From Mucilaginibacter geliditolerans (GTDB taxonomy: Bacteria; Bacteroidota; Bacteroidia; Sphingobacteriales; Sphingobacteriaceae): a DNA stretch of 64,000 nt. The position numbers and the translations under genes were made by a program. Under the pieces are notes generated by a model that saw nothing but the letters and a program-made list of their open reading frames with translations, did no database searches and was not told the DNA's origin. Each line of letters opens with the position of its first letter. The stretch's first letter is position 1. Location: NCBI RefSeq assembly GCF_014200495.1, contig NZ_JACHBY010000009.1, forward strand, positions 1-64,000, in the 5' to 3' direction. Positions 1 to 7,542 of this stretch are shown one piece after another.

Positions 1-110
1 AGGATTCCTGACTTGAAAACCTTGTAAATACCTCGCTTACATTCATTTGCTTTAAATATACAAAATATACCTGTCTTATGATGGGCTATTACTCTCAAGA
101 GGGGAATCCT
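1..110. repeat. imperfect inverted repeat downstream of the pyrophosphatase gene
   Basis: Positions 1-16 and 95-110 are imperfect inverted copies of each other (13 of 16 positions pair, with a perfect outer 8 bp AGGATTCC/GGAATCCT). The pair sits just downstream of the stop of the leftward pyrophosphatase gene. It could be a transcription-end structure or the remnant of an intergenic palindromic repeat. There is no T-run, so the terminator role is uncertain. Nothing coding is evident in 1-127. Confidence 0.35.
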
Positions 111-127
111 ATGCACAATGCCTAAGT

Positions 128-2365
128 TTAGATTTTATTAACCGGTTTCGTCACCGGAGCAATCATTGATTGCGTATGGATCTCTCTTTGTAATCTTGGG
201 CTACTGCTCACATCCTTTTGTAAGTGCGGGGCAATTACCAGTGATACTATCGACATTAATTTGATCAATATATTCATTGACGGGCCCGAGGTATCTTTGA
301 ACGGGTCACCAACAGTATCACCGGTTACAGATGCTTTATGCGGTTCTGATTTTTTGTAATACATTTCGCCGTTTATCTCCACGCCTTTTTCAAATGATTT
401 TTTAGCATTGTCCCATGCACCACCTGCATTGCTTTGGAAGATCCCCATCAACACGCCTGACACCGTAACACCTGCAAGTACGCCACCTAAAACTTCAGGG
501 CCAAATATAAAGCCTACAATTATTGGGGTGATCAAGGCGATCAGACCTGGAGCGACCATTTCGCGGATAGATGCTTTGGTTGATATGGCTACGCATTTTT
601 CATACTCAGGCTTAGCTTTGTATTCCATTATACCCGGTATCTCACGGAACTGGCGGCGAACTTCTTCCACCATCGCCATAGCCGCACGGCCTACTGCCGA
701 AATAGCTAATGCTGAGAATATGAATGGGATCATACCGCCTACAAATAGTCCGGCTAATACATCTGCTTTGTAAATATCAATGTGCTCAATACCTGCAACA
801 CCCACAAAGGCCGCAAATAAAGCCAGTGAGGTTAACGCTGCCGATGCGATGGCAAAACCCTTACCTGTGGCAGCTGTCGTGTTACCTACGGCGTCCAGGT
901 TATCAGTACGGTGCCTTACTTCTTCGGGCAGGCGACTCATTTCTGCAATACCACCCGCATTATCCGCAATCGGGCCAAAAGCATCGATAGATAACTGCAT
1001 GGCAGTAGTAGCCATCATACCTGCGGCTGCAATAGCCACGCCATACAAACCTGCAAAATGGTATGAACCATAAATACCAGATGCCAACACTAATATCGGT
1101 AACACAGTTGATTCCATACCCACCGCCAAACCGGCGATTATATTGGTAGCATGGCCGGTTGACGATTGCCTGATGATACCCAATACAGGGCGTTTACCCA
1201 TAGCGGTATAATATTCAGTGATCATGGACATTAATGTGCCTACAACCAGGCCGACTACTATTGCTCCAAAAACATCACCCCTGGTAAACTCAATTGAACC
1301 ACCCTTCAGCATTCCACCACCCAATTCATCTCTCTTCATGTGAAAAATATCCGCAGGCAGCATCCAGTTCACTAAAAAGAAGGTAGCAATCGCAGTTAAA
1401 ATAATAGAGGCCCAGTTACCAATGTTCAATGCTCTTTGTACACTATCAGTTTCCTTACTTATTTTAACGAACGCAGCACCTACGATAGAGAATATCAAAC
1501 CTAAACCGGCTATTACCATCGGCAATAAAACCGGGGCAATACCGCCAAAGCTATCATGCGATACGATCTCACGGCCCAACACCATGGTAGCAAGCATTGT
1601 GGCTACATACGATCCAAATAAATCGGCGCCCATACCTGCCACGTCTCCAACGTTGTCGCCAACGTTATCGGCAATGGTTGCAGGGTTACGAACATCATCC
1701 TCGGGGATGCCAGCTTCAACCTTACCAACTAAATCTGCCCCCACATCGGCAGCTTTGGTGTAAATACCACCGCCAACACGTGCAAATAACGCGATTGATT
1801 CAGCACCTAATGAAAATCCGGCTAAAACATCCAGCGCTTTCGCCATAGCATCGCCATTTACATCACCACCCGTATTTTTAACATAAATAGTATAGAATAC
1901 TATAAACAATGAACCCAAACCAATGATTGCCAAACCGGCAACACCCAGGCCCATAACTGTACCACCTGTAAACGATACTTTTAATGCCTGCGCCAAACTG
2001 GTACGGGCAGCCTGTGTAGTACGCACATTTGCCTTGGTAGCAATACGCATCCCTAAAAAGCCCGCGAATGCAGAAAGGAACGCACCAACAACAAATGAAA
2101 TAGCAATAACCGGGCTCGATGTTGCCACCGTAGTACCGGAGTATGCAAGCAGTAAGCCTGCTATAACCACAAAGTAGCTTAGTATTTTCCACTCGGCACG
2201 TAAAAAGGCCATTGCCCCATCTGCAATGTAACCTGCCAGTTGGGCCATATCCCCATCGCCGGCATCCTGCTTAACAACCCATGCAGCCTTGATAGCCATT
2301 ACGGCAATACCCACAAGCCCAAATACGGGGATCAGATAAATTAAATTAGTGTAAAAGAAGTCCAT
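128..2365 (-). CDS. hppA: membrane-bound ion-translocating inorganic pyrophosphatase (K+-dependent type)
   Basis: The 745-residue product is a polytopic membrane protein that couples hydrolysis of pyrophosphate to H+ and/or Na+ export. The family signature is intact at residues 222-250 (EDDVRNPATIADNVGDNVGD followed by VAGMGADLF). This acidic stretch binds Mg-PPi. After GNTT at 494-497 come A498 and G501. K+-independent enzymes carry Lys and Thr at these two positions, so this protein belongs to the K+-dependent subfamily; that subfamily includes Na+ pumps and Na+/H+ pumps as well as H+ pumps, and the sequence alone does not settle the ion. Length and the hydrophobic N-terminus fit the family, so the ATG at 2365 is taken as the start. 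It stands alone and is divergent from the permease gene. Confidence 0.95.
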   Translation of the reverse strand: MDFFYTNLIYLIPVFGLVGIAVMAIKAAWVVKQDAGDGDMAQLAGYIADGAMAFLRAEWKILSYFVVIAGLLLAYSGTTVATSSPVIAISFVVGAFLSAFAGFLGMRIATKANVRTTQAARTSLAQALKVSFTGGTVMGLGVAGLAIIGLGSLFIVFYTIYVKNTGGDVNGDAMAKALDVLAGFSLGAESIALFARVGGGIYTKAADVGADLVGKVEAGIPEDDVRNPATIADNVGDNVGDVAGMGADLFGSYVATMLATMVLGREIVSHDSFGGIAPVLLPMVIAGLGLIFSIVGAAFVKISKETDSVQRALNIGNWASIILTAIATFFLVNWMLPADIFHMKRDELGGGMLKGGSIEFTRGDVFGAIVVGLVVGTLMSMITEYYTAMGKRPVLGIIRQSSTGHATNIIAGLAVGMESTVLPILVLASGIYGSYHFAGLYGVAIAAAGMMATTAMQLSIDAFGPIADNAGGIAEMSRLPEEVRHRTDNLDAVGNTTAATGKGFAIASAALTSLALFAAFVGVAGIEHIDIYKADVLAGLFVGGMIPFIFSALAISAVGRAAMAMVEEVRRQFREIPGIMEYKAKPEYEKCVAISTKASIREMVAPGLIALITPIIVGFIFGPEVLGGVLAGVTVSGVLMGIFQSNAGGAWDNAKKSFEKGVEINGEMYYKKSEPHKASVTGDTVGDPFKDTSGPSMNILIKLMSIVSLVIAPHLQKDVSSSPRLQREIHTQSMIAPVTKPVNKI

Positions 2366-2488
2366 ATTAAATATTTAGTTTATAATTGGTTAGTAATCTC
2401 CAGCAGCAGCTTCGATTAATCGGTTGTGCAAATTAGCAAATTAATTTATTTACAATAGGGTGATAATTATAAAGTTTTTGAATAGTTT

Positions 2489-2503
2489 AGGGTTTTTAAC
2501 CCT
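2489..2503 (+). promoter_or_regulatory. small perfect hairpin just upstream of the permease start
   Basis: AGGGTT-TTT-AACCCT forms a perfect 6-bp stem with a 3-nt loop that ends 8 nt before the ATG at 2512. In this position it would lie in the 5' untranslated leader over the ribosome-binding region, or could be an operator. Function is inference only. Confidence 0.3.
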
Positions 2504-2511
2504 CACCATTC

Positions 2512-3975
2512 ATGAAAGATAACCCTGGTCAACCCAAACTAAAACATTCGCTCGGCCTGTTAGACGGTACAATGATCGTTGCAGGCTCCATGATCGGCTC
2601 AGGAATCTTTATTGTAAGTGCTGATATTATACGTAATGTTGGCTCATCAGGTTGGCTTATTGCAGTTTGGCTGCTCACCGGTTTTATGACACTAACCGCA
2701 GCCCTGAGCTATGGCGAGCTAAGCGCCATGTTCCCTAAAGCAGGCGGGCAATATGTTTACTTAAAGGAATCATACAATAAACTGATTGCCTTCTTATATG
2801 GATGGAGCCTTTTTGCGGTGATACAAACCGGCACTATCGCTGCCGTTGGGGTTGCATTCGCAAAATTCACAGCTTATTTAATACCCGCTGTTAGCGAGGA
2901 TAATATTCTCTACAAAATGCAGTGGGGTGGTGATACAGGCACTGCGCATCTATTTACCATCAGTGCAGCGCAAATAGTATCTATTCTATTAATCATCTTT
3001 TTAACATTCATCAATACCCGCGGCGTTAAAAGCGGTAAGATCATCCAAAATACCTTCACGCTAACCAAGCTGGCCAGTTTGTTCGGACTGATCATATTCG
3101 GGTTTATAATGCTTAAGGGCGATGTATGGCATGCCAACTGGACCAATGCCTGGCACCTGCAAAAGCTCAACACCGACGGCACTTTTGCCCAATACACCAC
3201 CGGAGCAGCTTTGGGTGCTATTGCTGCCGCGATGGTTGGTTCCATATTCAGCAGTGATGCCTGGAATAACGTAACCTTTATAGCCGGGGAAATGAGAAAT
3301 CCTAAACGGGATATCGCATTGAGCCTGTTCTTCGGTACGCTGATAGTTACTGTTATTTATGTATCTGCCAATATAGTTTACACGGCTGTTTTGCCTATGC
3401 ATGATATTGCCACCGCCGCTAAGGACAGGGTTGGCGTAGCGGCATCGCAAGCCATATTTGGCAATATTGGTACTATCATTATCGCGCTGATGATCATGAT
3501 CTCTACTTTTGGTTGTAACAACGGTTTGATTCTGGCTGGCGCGAGGGTATATTATACCATGGCAAAGGATGGCTTGTTCTTTAAAAAGACGGGCACACTA
3601 AATAAATTCGCTGTACCTGAATTTGGTTTATGGATCCAATGCCTTGTAGCATCTATATTGTGCTTAAGCGGTCGTTATGGTGATCTGTTGGATATGATAT
3701 CATTTGTAGTGGTGATATTTTATGTATTGACCATCATCGGCATCTATATCCTCCGCAAAAAACGTCCTGAGCATGAACGACCTTACAAAGCATTTGGCTA
3801 CCCGGTACTACCTGCCATTTATGTTATAATGGGATTAACCTTTTGTACGTTATTAATCATATACAAAAGCACTTATACAGTATGGGGATTAGGTATAGTT
3901 TTAATCGGAATTCCCATTTATTATTTTGCACAACGTAACGCAAAGCATGAGGATACGCCGCTTACTGACATTTAG
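2512..3975 (+). CDS. APC-superfamily amino acid permease
   Basis: A 487-residue integral membrane protein with about 12 hydrophobic segments. The N-terminal segment carries the APC hallmark GSMIGSGIFIVSADI in the first unwound helix (residues about 26-40), followed by the GQYVYLKESY region after TM2. Overall pattern resembles the LAT/amino-acid-transporter branch that takes up neutral amino acids by antiport or H+ symport; the substrate cannot be read from sequence. The start ATG at 2512 gives a short cytoplasmic N-terminus of about 15 residues, normal for the family. The 3' end overlaps the next gene (PBP4) by 29 nt, so the two are probably co-transcribed. Confidence 0.88.
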   Translation: MKDNPGQPKLKHSLGLLDGTMIVAGSMIGSGIFIVSADIIRNVGSSGWLIAVWLLTGFMTLTAALSYGELSAMFPKAGGQYVYLKESYNKLIAFLYGWSLFAVIQTGTIAAVGVAFAKFTAYLIPAVSEDNILYKMQWGGDTGTAHLFTISAAQIVSILLIIFLTFINTRGVKSGKIIQNTFTLTKLASLFGLIIFGFIMLKGDVWHANWTNAWHLQKLNTDGTFAQYTTGAALGAIAAAMVGSIFSSDAWNNVTFIAGEMRNPKRDIALSLFFGTLIVTVIYVSANIVYTAVLPMHDIATAAKDRVGVAASQAIFGNIGTIIIALMIMISTFGCNNGLILAGARVYYTMAKDGLFFKKTGTLNKFAVPEFGLWIQCLVASILCLSGRYGDLLDMISFVVVIFYVLTIIGIYILRKKRPEHERPYKAFGYPVLPAIYVIMGLTFCTLLIIYKSTYTVWGLGIVLIGIPIYYFAQRNAKHEDTPLTDI

Positions 3976-5356
3976 CCTGTTATTTATTGCGGGATATGCG
4001 CCTGCACAATCTATACAACAAAAGCTACAATCGGCTTTTAACAGGTTGCAGCTGGATAGCCAGTGCCGGTATGGATCAGTTTCCCTCACCGTGCTTGATG
4101 TTAAAACAGGCGAACAGGTTTTTGCCGTAAACCCGGATATGGGCATGGCACCAGCGTCCACCATGAAAACCATTACTACCATTACCGCTTTTAATGTTTT
4201 GGGCAAGGATTTCAAATACCAAACCCAATTTGGCTATAACGGCTCAATAAGCAATGGCACGCTGAATGGCGATATCATCATCAAAGGTGCAGGCGACCCA
4301 ACCCTGGGCAGCTGGCGTTATGAAAGCAGCAAAGAAAACCATATCCTCACTATTATGGTTGATGCATTGCAAAAAGCAGGCATTAAAAAGATAAACGGGC
4401 GAATTATTGGTGATGATTCTGTTTTCGGCACGCAATCTATCCCCGATGGATGGATATGGGAAGATGTTGGCAATTACTACGGAGCAGGCACATCGGGCCT
4501 TTGCTGGCGCGAGAACCAGTACGACATCAAACTGCATACCGGCGAATCCGGCACACCGGTAACCCTGTCGCGCGAAGTACCCGCCATGCCTTACCTCAAC
4601 TTTAAAAGCGAAGCTATTAACGCCCCTGCCCATACCGGCGATGATACCTATGCTTATTTACCAGTTAACAGCAATATGGTTTATGTAAGGGGTACTTATG
4701 CTGCCGATCAAACTAAGAAAAGCATTGCCGTTGCCCTGCCCGATCCTGCATATGATGCGGCATTTCGTTTGGCTGATACATTGAAACGTTTAGGATTTAT
4801 CATTACAGGTTCAGCTGAATCAGCATCAACCCTAACCGCAAAAGGGCAAGCATTACCGATAGCAACGCAAACTATTGCCACCATTCCGTCGCCTGAACTC
4901 AGCAAGATCATCTACTGGACCAACCAAAAGAGTATCAATCTTTACGCCGAACAACTGCTCAAAACTATTGCCTGGAAAGGTGGCAAACTGCCATCAACAG
5001 CCAATGGTGTTAGTACGCTGCAGGATTTCTGGAAACAACGTAGTATCGATACCAACTCCCTCAACGTTTTTGATGGCAGCGGCCTGTCGCCAGCCGATAG
5101 GGTTACTACCCATACCATGGCTACTATACTGCAATCAGCTACTAAAGAGGCCTGGTTTAGTGATTTCTTTGAGAGTTTGCCCATATACAACGATATGCAC
5201 ATGAAAAGCGGCAGCATTATCAACGTGCTCAACTACGCCGGTTACCAAACTCATAACGGCAGGCAACTATGTTTTTCTATTATGGTGAATAATTATAATG
5301 GCTCAACCAAGGCAATTAAGGAGAAGATCTTTAAGGTGTTGGATGAGTTGAAGTAA
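3947..5356 (+). CDS. dacB: D-alanyl-D-alanine carboxypeptidase/endopeptidase (PBP4 family, S13)
   Basis: A periplasmic serine peptidase that trims peptidoglycan stem peptides or cleaves cross-links. All three active-site motifs are present: S71-T-M-K74 (SxxK), SIN in the sequence TNQKSINLYAEQ (SxN), and KSG in HMKSGSIIN (KTG-type). An N-terminal signal peptide (MRIRRLLTFSLLFIAGYAPAQ) precedes the domain. An in-frame TTG at 3926 lies upstream, but the ATG at 3947 puts the positively charged n-region right at the N-terminus and is preferred, giving 469 residues. It overlaps the permease gene by 29 nt. The large insert between SxxK and SxN is typical of the PBP4 class C family. Confidence 0.93.
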   Translation: MRIRRLLTFSLLFIAGYAPAQSIQQKLQSAFNRLQLDSQCRYGSVSLTVLDVKTGEQVFAVNPDMGMAPASTMKTITTITAFNVLGKDFKYQTQFGYNGSISNGTLNGDIIIKGAGDPTLGSWRYESSKENHILTIMVDALQKAGIKKINGRIIGDDSVFGTQSIPDGWIWEDVGNYYGAGTSGLCWRENQYDIKLHTGESGTPVTLSREVPAMPYLNFKSEAINAPAHTGDDTYAYLPVNSNMVYVRGTYAADQTKKSIAVALPDPAYDAAFRLADTLKRLGFIITGSAESASTLTAKGQALPIATQTIATIPSPELSKIIYWTNQKSINLYAEQLLKTIAWKGGKLPSTANGVSTLQDFWKQRSIDTNSLNVFDGSGLSPADRVTTHTMATILQSATKEAWFSDFFESLPIYNDMHMKSGSIINVLNYAGYQTHNGRQLCFSIMVNNYNGSTKAIKEKIFKVLDELK

Positions 5357-5361
5357 TGGGC

Positions 5362-5412
5362 TGTGCCACGAAACAAGTGAAACAGATGGAACATCTGGCA
5401 CAATGTGGCACA
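5362..5412. repeat. composite palindrome (outer 8-bp arms with an inner hairpin)
   Basis: TGTGCCAC at 5362-5369 pairs perfectly with GTGGCACA at 5405-5412. Inside them CAGATG-GAA-CATCTG (5383-5397) forms a second perfect hairpin. It begins 6 nt after the PBP4 stop codon. It may act as a transcript end structure or be an intergenic palindromic repeat; there is no T-run. Confidence 0.5.
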
Positions 5413-5446
5413 CCTTAATAGTTAAATCAATTTATTTTAATGAAAG

Positions 5447-5540
5447 ACCGTCATGCTGAACTTGTTTCAGCATCCCAATTGCATGATCTACACTAAGCAA
5501 TTCGCTCGTCTTGTGGGATCCCGAAACAAGTTCGGGACTA
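5447..5540. repeat. Bacteroidota-type palindromic intergenic repeat (two hairpin arms)
   Basis: Two short hairpins form the ends: TGCTGAA-CTTGT-TTCAGCA (5454-5472) and TCCCGAA-ACAAG-TTCGGGA (5519-5537). The two ends are also inverted copies of each other over the shared GAACTTGTTTC core and the flanking CATCCCA/TGGGATC. From memory, units with the GAACTTGTTTC core are frequent between genes in Bacteroidota genomes; that statement was not checked here. No coding sequence overlaps except the 3' edge of the next leftward gene, whose stop is at 5546. Confidence 0.6.
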
Positions 5541-5545
5541 CTGAT

Positions 5546-5923
5546 CTACTTCAGAAACTTACTAATTAAAGGCTTAACCACCTCAAACCAAAGCGTAATA
5601 AGCGCCAGCAATAAAGCCGCAATTTTCGACCAATCTCCTAATGAAATTTGTGAAATGCGCTTAAATAATGGCGGCCTTTTAATATGCGGTGCTTTTCTTT
5701 TATCTGATCGTTTTATCAGGTTGTTTATCTCTAAATAAGAATAACCTTTGGTGGATAAATTTATACCGCTATCAACTATTATATAGCCATTGGCCAATAA
5801 TTCATCAATAACTACATTTACAGTAGCGGTGGTAGTTTTGGTATTCAGTTTGATAAACTCAACAGAAGTGCCGGGATGCTTAAAGATGTATAATAAATAC
5901 GTTCCGTAGTATTTTTCAAGCAT
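5546..5923 (-). CDS. small winged-helix-like protein with a C-terminal membrane anchor
   Basis: A 125-residue protein that I do not recognise as a named family. Residues 1-70 look like a winged-helix fold: a helix (LEKYYGTYLLYIFKHPG), a helix-turn-helix-like stretch with TATVNVVIDELLANGYI, and a wing ending in STKGYSYLEI. A basic linker (residues 71-90, KRSDKRKAPHIKRPP) follows, then one transmembrane segment (about 103-118, AALLLALITLWFEVV). The organisation would suit a membrane-tethered DNA-binding or sensing protein, but that is inference. It reads away from the palindromic repeat and has no obvious partner gene. Confidence 0.55.
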   Translation of the reverse strand: MLEKYYGTYLLYIFKHPGTSVEFIKLNTKTTTATVNVVIDELLANGYIIVDSGINLSTKGYSYLEINNLIKRSDKRKAPHIKRPPLFKRISQISLGDWSKIAALLLALITLWFEVVKPLISKFLK

Positions 5924-6114
5924 GGTTGATCCTTTTTAGCAGACATATTACACGCCGCTTGTTCAGCGCCAATGTTAATTAAAGATTAACGCAAAAAGTA
6001 TGCCTGTATGTTTTCATACCAATTAGTTAAATCACTTTTTTACAACCACTTAGTTATTGCCACGAACTATGATCACATTTATTTATTTTTAAATTTGACA
6101 TATAATTGTATTCC

Positions 6115-6865
6115 ATGCCCGATCATAATCAAATACTTTATGCTATTGAAGTGCATTCCGTTGAAGGCATCCGGTCGTATTTTGATCAGGGCGGTGATCC
6201 GAATGATATTTTGCCTGATGGTGTACCGCTTTTCACAACAATGGCAACCATGTATGCACGTACGCCACACTTTAAAGATTGTGTACAATGTTTTATAGAT
6301 GCCGGACTTGAATTTAGAGACCAGGCTCTTTTAGCTGTTTTTACTGATGACGGCCATAAGCTCGAACAAATTATCAGGCAGGATGCAGCAATTATTTTAA
6401 AGACCTATAATTTATTCAACAACACCTATACCCCGTTAACAGGCGCTACTTTGCTACATTTTTGCGCCGAGTACAACAGTGTTGCCTGCGCAAAAGTTTT
6501 GTTAAAACATAACGCCGATATAAAATGCAAAAGCCGCGTTGGATGAATATGGCTTTGGCGGGCACACACCTATTTTTCATACGGTTAATCAAAATAACAA
6601 TAATTCTGCTAAGGTACTTGACCTCTTGCTTGAAAATGGTGCCGACCTGTCGGTTACTGTTAAAGGATTGATATGGGGTAAGGGTTACGAATGGGAAACA
6701 TTTATCCCTGCGGTAAACCCTATAAGCTATGCCATAATGGGACTGTTACCGCAAATACACCGTAAAGAAGAAACAGTAGCAGAGATAGTCTCCTTATTAA
6801 TAAAACATGCTTACGGGATTAATTACAGGATGCCTAATATACCGAATGCTTACCTGGCAGATTAG
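6115..6865 (+). pseudogene. ankyrin-repeat protein gene split by a one-base frameshift
   Basis: Two overlapping frames together encode one ankyrin-repeat protein. The first frame starts at ATG 6115 (MPDHNQILYAIE) and ends in an ankyrin helix (AKVLLKHNADI), then runs to a stop at about 6543. The second frame continues from KAALDEYGFGGHTPIFHTV to 6865. Removing one A from the AAAA run at 6522-6525 would turn ADIKCKSRVG-stop into ADINAKAALDEYGFGGHTP, the expected repeat sequence. So the gene has a +1 change relative to an intact ancestor, or the base is a sequencing error, or expression uses frameshifting. The repeats suggest protein-protein binding. The intact product would be about 249 residues with three or four repeats and no signal peptide. 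Confidence 0.7.
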
Positions 6866-6884
6866 CATATCTTAATCTTTTACT

Positions 6885-6906
6885 TCCGCGAGTTTAGCAT
6901 AACAAA
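6885..6906. repeat. isolated partial copy of the 7415-7447 repeat arm
   Basis: The stretch CCGCGAGTTTAGCATAAC matches the left arm of the large palindrome at 7415-7447 (CCGCGAGTTTAGCGTAGCG) over 13 consecutive bases, then drifts. With the full element downstream, the small membrane-protein gene at 7001-7393 is bracketed by related sequence. Confidence 0.35.
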
Positions 6907-7000
6907 AAGTATATCTGTAATAACCAAAGTACCTGAAGCAGAATAATTTCCGGATATTGATTTATATAATTAATTTGCTTAACCTTTTATAACCTATATT

Positions 7001-7393
7001 ATGACAAGATATATCCACCCCAATGCTCCTATATCTTCAATCCTGCTTAGAGTTTCAGCAATATTAACAGTTGTAGATTATTTTTTTGTAAGCCATGAAG
7101 AATTACAATCCCAGGTTGGAAAACTAATTTTATCAATTATCATTTTAATCGGGAGTGCATACCTTATAAGGAATGGGTATAACTGGATCAGATGGGCATT
7201 ATCTGTGTTGTTCCTTCTCGGCATAATACAGGAGATCATGTATTTACCTGCAACATTCCATTCGGGTTTAATAACAACAGGATGCTTTGCAATTCTTCAG
7301 TCGGCAATACAAATTACTGCTGTTGCCTTGTTGTTTTTCCCATACAATATACCGGCTACCAAGGCAGATGAACCCAAGGAAATCACAGACTAA
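7001..7393 (+). CDS. small four-helix membrane protein, function unknown
   Basis: A 130-residue protein with four hydrophobic segments: about 15-28 (ISSILLRVSAILTVVDYFFV), 40-56 (LILSIIILIGSAYLI), 62-78 (WALSVLFLLGIIQEIMYL) and 85-110 (TGCFAILQSAIQITAVALLFF). The N- and C-termini are hydrophilic. It resembles the many small 'four-TM' proteins of unknown role in this group. No motif allows a functional call. It lies alone between a frameshifted ankyrin gene and a large palindromic repeat. Confidence 0.6.
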   Translation: MTRYIHPNAPISSILLRVSAILTVVDYFFVSHEELQSQVGKLILSIIILIGSAYLIRNGYNWIRWALSVLFLLGIIQEIMYLPATFHSGLITTGCFAILQSAIQITAVALLFFPYNIPATKADEPKEITD

Positions 7394-7414
7394 TATTTAA
7401 AGATCTGGCCGTTA

Positions 7415-7541
7415 GCTGCCGCGAGTTTAGCGTAGCGTAACTCGTGGCGCGCATTGTGCAAGCTTATTAGCTTGCTCTTCTAAAGCTACAAGCTTTAACC
7501 ATGCCCTACCACGGGTTACGCTACGCTAAACCCGCGGCAGC
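7415..7541. repeat. 127-bp composite palindrome with 33-bp arms and two internal hairpins
   Basis: The left arm 7415-7447 and the right arm 7509-7541 are inverted copies with 31 of 33 identical positions (one of the two differences can form a G-T pair). The 61-bp interior holds two further perfect hairpins: GCAAGCT-TATT-AGCTTGC (7458-7475) and TAAAGCT-ACA-AGCTTTA (7481-7497). Folded, it would be a cruciform or four-way junction. The right arm stops one base before the dnaE stop codon. It resembles a REP/BIME-type or miniature mobile repeat; no coding sequence is inside. Confidence 0.75.
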
Positions 7542-7542
7542 A

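Noticed and set aside
408..1763. Open frames antisense to the pyrophosphatase gene
   Set aside because: They are shadows of a strongly conserved gene on the other strand and show no recognisable domain.
5511..5738. Plus-strand frame of 75 codons overlapping the winged-helix gene
   Set aside because: The minus-strand frame is longer, has a coherent fold and a membrane helix. The plus frame starts inside a palindromic repeat.
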